6,496 nt of DNA from Deferribacteraceae bacterium (GTDB lineage Bacteria; Chrysiogenota; Deferribacteres; Deferribacterales; JAISNW01). The translations under genes and the position numbers were made by a program. The stretch lies in assembly GCA_031285415.1 (NCBI GenBank), contig JAITWF010000053.1:1-6496 (forward strand). Reading direction: 5' to 3'. The notes under the pieces were generated by a model. It was given only the letters and a program-made list of their open reading frames with translations, was not told the DNA's origin and searched no databases. Positions 4,862 to 6,496 of the stretch are shown here, piece after piece (positions within the stretch are counted from its first letter, which is position 1; each line of letters begins with the position of its first letter).

Positions 4862-5580
4862 GCCTAGTCGCCGAACATCTACAGAAACGATTCAAAAAAC
4901 GCACAGTGGTGAACGATGTATCGATCGCTGTCAATAAGGGCGAGATCGTCGGTCTTCTAGGCCCCAATGGCGCTGGAAAGAGTACTACATTCTATATGAT
5001 CGTAGGGCTTATCAAGCCAGACAACGGCTCTGTATCGCTGTGGGATAAAGATATATCGAAAACGCCTATGCATAAACGTTGCCTCTCTGGGATCGGCTAC
5101 TTGCCGCAAGAGGCGTCTGTCTTTCGCAAGATGACGGTATACGATAATATTATGGCGGCTCTCGAGATAAAGGGCGTAGAGCGGATGGAGCGCAAAGAGC
5201 GAGTAGAGGAGCTTATCGAGCAGTTTCGCCTCAATCATGTGACACGAAGCTACGGATACGCCCTCTCTGGCGGTGAACGCAGACGAGCGGAGATCGCACG
5301 CTGCCTTGCTGGCCGCCCCGATTTTATCCTGCTAGATGAACCGTTTGCAGGGATCGACCCGATCTCGGTGGCAGATATTCAGAATATGGTCTTCTCGCTA
5401 AAGGATATGGGGATCGGCGTGCTGATAACCGATCACAACGTGCGAGACACGCTTAAAATCACCGACAGAGCATATATAATAAGCGACGGCACAGTGCTGA
5501 CGCACGGCACACCCGCAGAGGTGGTCACGCATGAGGCTGCGATAGAGAAGTATCTCGGCAAGGAGTTTTCACTGCATTGA
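4858..5580 (+). CDS. lptB: LptB, ATPase of the LPS export ABC transporter
   Basis: LptB is the cytoplasmic ATPase that, as a dimer with LptF and LptG, extracts LPS from the inner membrane and drives it across the Lpt bridge. The 240-residue product has every ABC element in order: Walker A GPNGAGKST (35-43), Q-loop glutamine 84 in LPQEASVFR, signature LSGGERRR (136-143), Walker B FILLDE (156-161) with catalytic Glu161, D-loop GIDP, and switch histidine 193 in ITDHNVRDTL. The phrases YLPQEASVFR and TDHNVRDTL are hallmarks of LptB among ABC proteins, and the length equals that of E. coli LptB (241). No residue appears missing. GGGAG at 4844-4848 supports the ATG at 4858, which overlaps the lptA stop. 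No lptF or lptG is in the window, as usual for this layout. The end overlaps the TTG start of rpoN. Confidence 0.97.
   Translation: MSLVAEHLQKRFKKRTVVNDVSIAVNKGEIVGLLGPNGAGKSTTFYMIVGLIKPDNGSVSLWDKDISKTPMHKRCLSGIGYLPQEASVFRKMTVYDNIMAALEIKGVERMERKERVEELIEQFRLNHVTRSYGYALSGGERRRAEIARCLAGRPDFILLDEPFAGIDPISVADIQNMVFSLKDMGIGVLITDHNVRDTLKITDRAYIISDGTVLTHGTPAEVVTHEAAIEKYLGKEFSLH
5560..5579 (+). promoter_or_regulatory. Ribosome binding site and TTG start of rpoN inside the end of lptB
   Basis: AAGGAG at 5560-5565 is followed after 11 bases by TTG at 5577-5579, whose last two bases are the first two of the lptB TGA stop. This TTGA junction mirrors the ATGA overlaps upstream and decides the otherwise easily missed rpoN start. 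Confidence 0.75.
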
Positions 5581-6496
5581 ACGACCCTCGTTTAAATCTA
5601 GGACTACAGACGAAGTTAGTACAGAAGCTTCTCATCACTCCGCAGATGAAACAGTCGCTCTCTATCTTGCAGATGAATATCACCGATCTTGTGCAGGAGA
5701 TCGATGTATACCTTGAAAATAACCCCGCCCTTGAGGCGATGGATCACGATCTCTCCCCCGATTATGATGACGACGGGCACGATGATGGGGAGCAGATCGA
5801 TAAAACTTTATTAGATGATCTTTCAACCCCCGAATGGGATGATTATATCGCCGATTCCGACCATAACGAGCTATCGTTCACGCCGCTATCGGAGGAGGAG
5901 ATGTCTGACTATGAGCAGTACGTCGCCAGCGAAGACACCCTCGCCGAAAGCCTTCTATTTCAGCTGAATACCGCAGGGCTAACGCAACTCCAGATAGAAA
6001 TCGGGCGGGAAATTATTGGAAACCTTGACGAAGATGGATATTTTCGTGATGATGTTGCAGATATTGCAAAGGAGTATGAAGTCTCCACCGAAGATGTATA
6101 CGACGTGCTCGATATAATAAAAACCTTTGACCCATTAGGGATTGCAAGCGCTACGCTGGAGGAGTGCATATTGATTCAGCTTCCCTCAGTGGGGGCGTCT
6201 GAGGGGGAGATCGAGCAGATCAGAGAGCTTCTGGAGGATTATTCACAGGAGCTTGCCACATATCGGTATGACGATATTGAGCGCAAAACGGGAATAGATC
6301 GAGAGAATCTGACCGATCTCTTAGACTTAATACGCAAAACTGACCCTCGACCTGGGGCGAGCTTTACAAGCCGCGGAAATAGCAATATTATGCCAGACGT
6401 GTATATTGTGCGCAGTGGCGATGAATTTGACGTGCTGATGAATGAGACGGGGTTGCCGCCGATTCGATTAAATACATATTATTTGAAAGCTTTAAA
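5577..6496 (+). CDS. rpoN: RNA polymerase sigma-54 factor RpoN (3' end outside window)
   Basis: Sigma-54 directs RNA polymerase to -24/-12 promoters that need an AAA+ activator, often for nitrogen, flagellar or membrane-stress genes. 306 codons are present of a protein usually about 470 long; the frame is open to the last base. Region I is clear: LQTKLVQKLLITPQMKQSLSILQ (10-32 region) followed by LENNPALE (46-53). Region II (about 55-115) is very acidic, with runs such as DYDDDGHDDGE. The core-binding domain follows, with GNLDEDGY (148-155), FDPLGIA (184-190), the DPRPG turn (256-260), MPDVYIV (272-278) and LPPIRLNTYY (293-302). The missing part would hold the helix-turn-helix and the RpoN box. 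The start is TTG at 5577: its TTGA overlaps the lptB stop, AAGGAG lies at 5560-5565, and the next ATG (5646) would remove most of region I. The linkage lptB-rpoN is widely conserved. Confidence 0.97.
   Translation, partial: MNDPRLNLGLQTKLVQKLLITPQMKQSLSILQMNITDLVQEIDVYLENNPALEAMDHDLSPDYDDDGHDDGEQIDKTLLDDLSTPEWDDYIADSDHNELSFTPLSEEEMSDYEQYVASEDTLAESLLFQLNTAGLTQLQIEIGREIIGNLDEDGYFRDDVADIAKEYEVSTEDVYDVLDIIKTFDPLGIASATLEECILIQLPSVGASEGEIEQIRELLEDYSQELATYRYDDIERKTGIDRENLTDLLDLIRKTDPRPGASFTSRGNSNIMPDVYIVRSGDEFDVLMNETGLPPIRLNTYYLKAL

Noticed and set aside
4957..5238. Open frame of 93 codons on the - strand inside lptB
   Set aside because: It is antisense to the Walker A and Q-loop region of lptB.
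5960..6169. Open frame of 69 codons on the - strand, Ser-rich
   Set aside because: It is antisense to the conserved rpoN core-binding region; the serine richness reflects the acidic codons on the other strand.

Overview
The window is a piece of a chromosome from a Gram-negative (diderm) bacterium of moderate GC content. It makes its outer membrane with the Lpt lipopolysaccharide machinery, is chemotactic and uses sigma-54. The order lptC-lptA-lptB-rpoN is known from several proteobacterial lineages, and the gene content would also fit Desulfobacterota or Deferribacterota. I cannot fix the phylum from sequence alone. ATA and CTA codons are used freely in all genes, and no gene stands out as foreign by eye.

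Layout, left to right. (1) 1-696, + strand: the C-terminal end of a large surface-type protein built of GLUG-like repeats, whose start lies outside the window. (2) 697-878: a 182-base non-coding stretch with long C- and G-runs, two strong GC-rich hairpins, a G-quadruplex motif on the - strand, and a pair of mutually exclusive AT-rich stems. (3) 879-2240, + strand: a soluble, TlpD-like chemoreceptor ending in a zinc-binding CZB domain. (4) 2241-2365: a short repeat element with two near-identical hairpins inside a 10-bp inverted repeat, lying between two convergent genes. (5) 2366-3652, - strand: a short-form NADP-type malic enzyme. (6) 3653-3824: an AT-rich divergent intergenic region with a good sigma-70 promoter for the malic enzyme. 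(7) 3825-6496, + strand: a tightly coupled operon lptC-lptA-lptB-rpoN, each junction being a 4-base start/stop overlap (ATGA, ATGA, TTGA). rpoN starts at TTG and runs off the window after 306 codons.

Functionally, lptC, lptA and lptB encode the inner-membrane anchor, the periplasmic bridge and the ATPase of the LPS export machine; rpoN encodes the alternative sigma factor that commonly follows lptB. The chemoreceptor, malic enzyme and repeat protein have no evident pathway link to that operon or to each other.

I found no convincing new multi-gene system. The least explained signals are the two related G/C-run intergenic elements, which share the 11-mer CCCTCCCCCCT and each carry a canonical G-quadruplex motif, the possible switching fold upstream of the chemoreceptor gene, and the unassigned cysteine-containing N-terminal region of the chemoreceptor.
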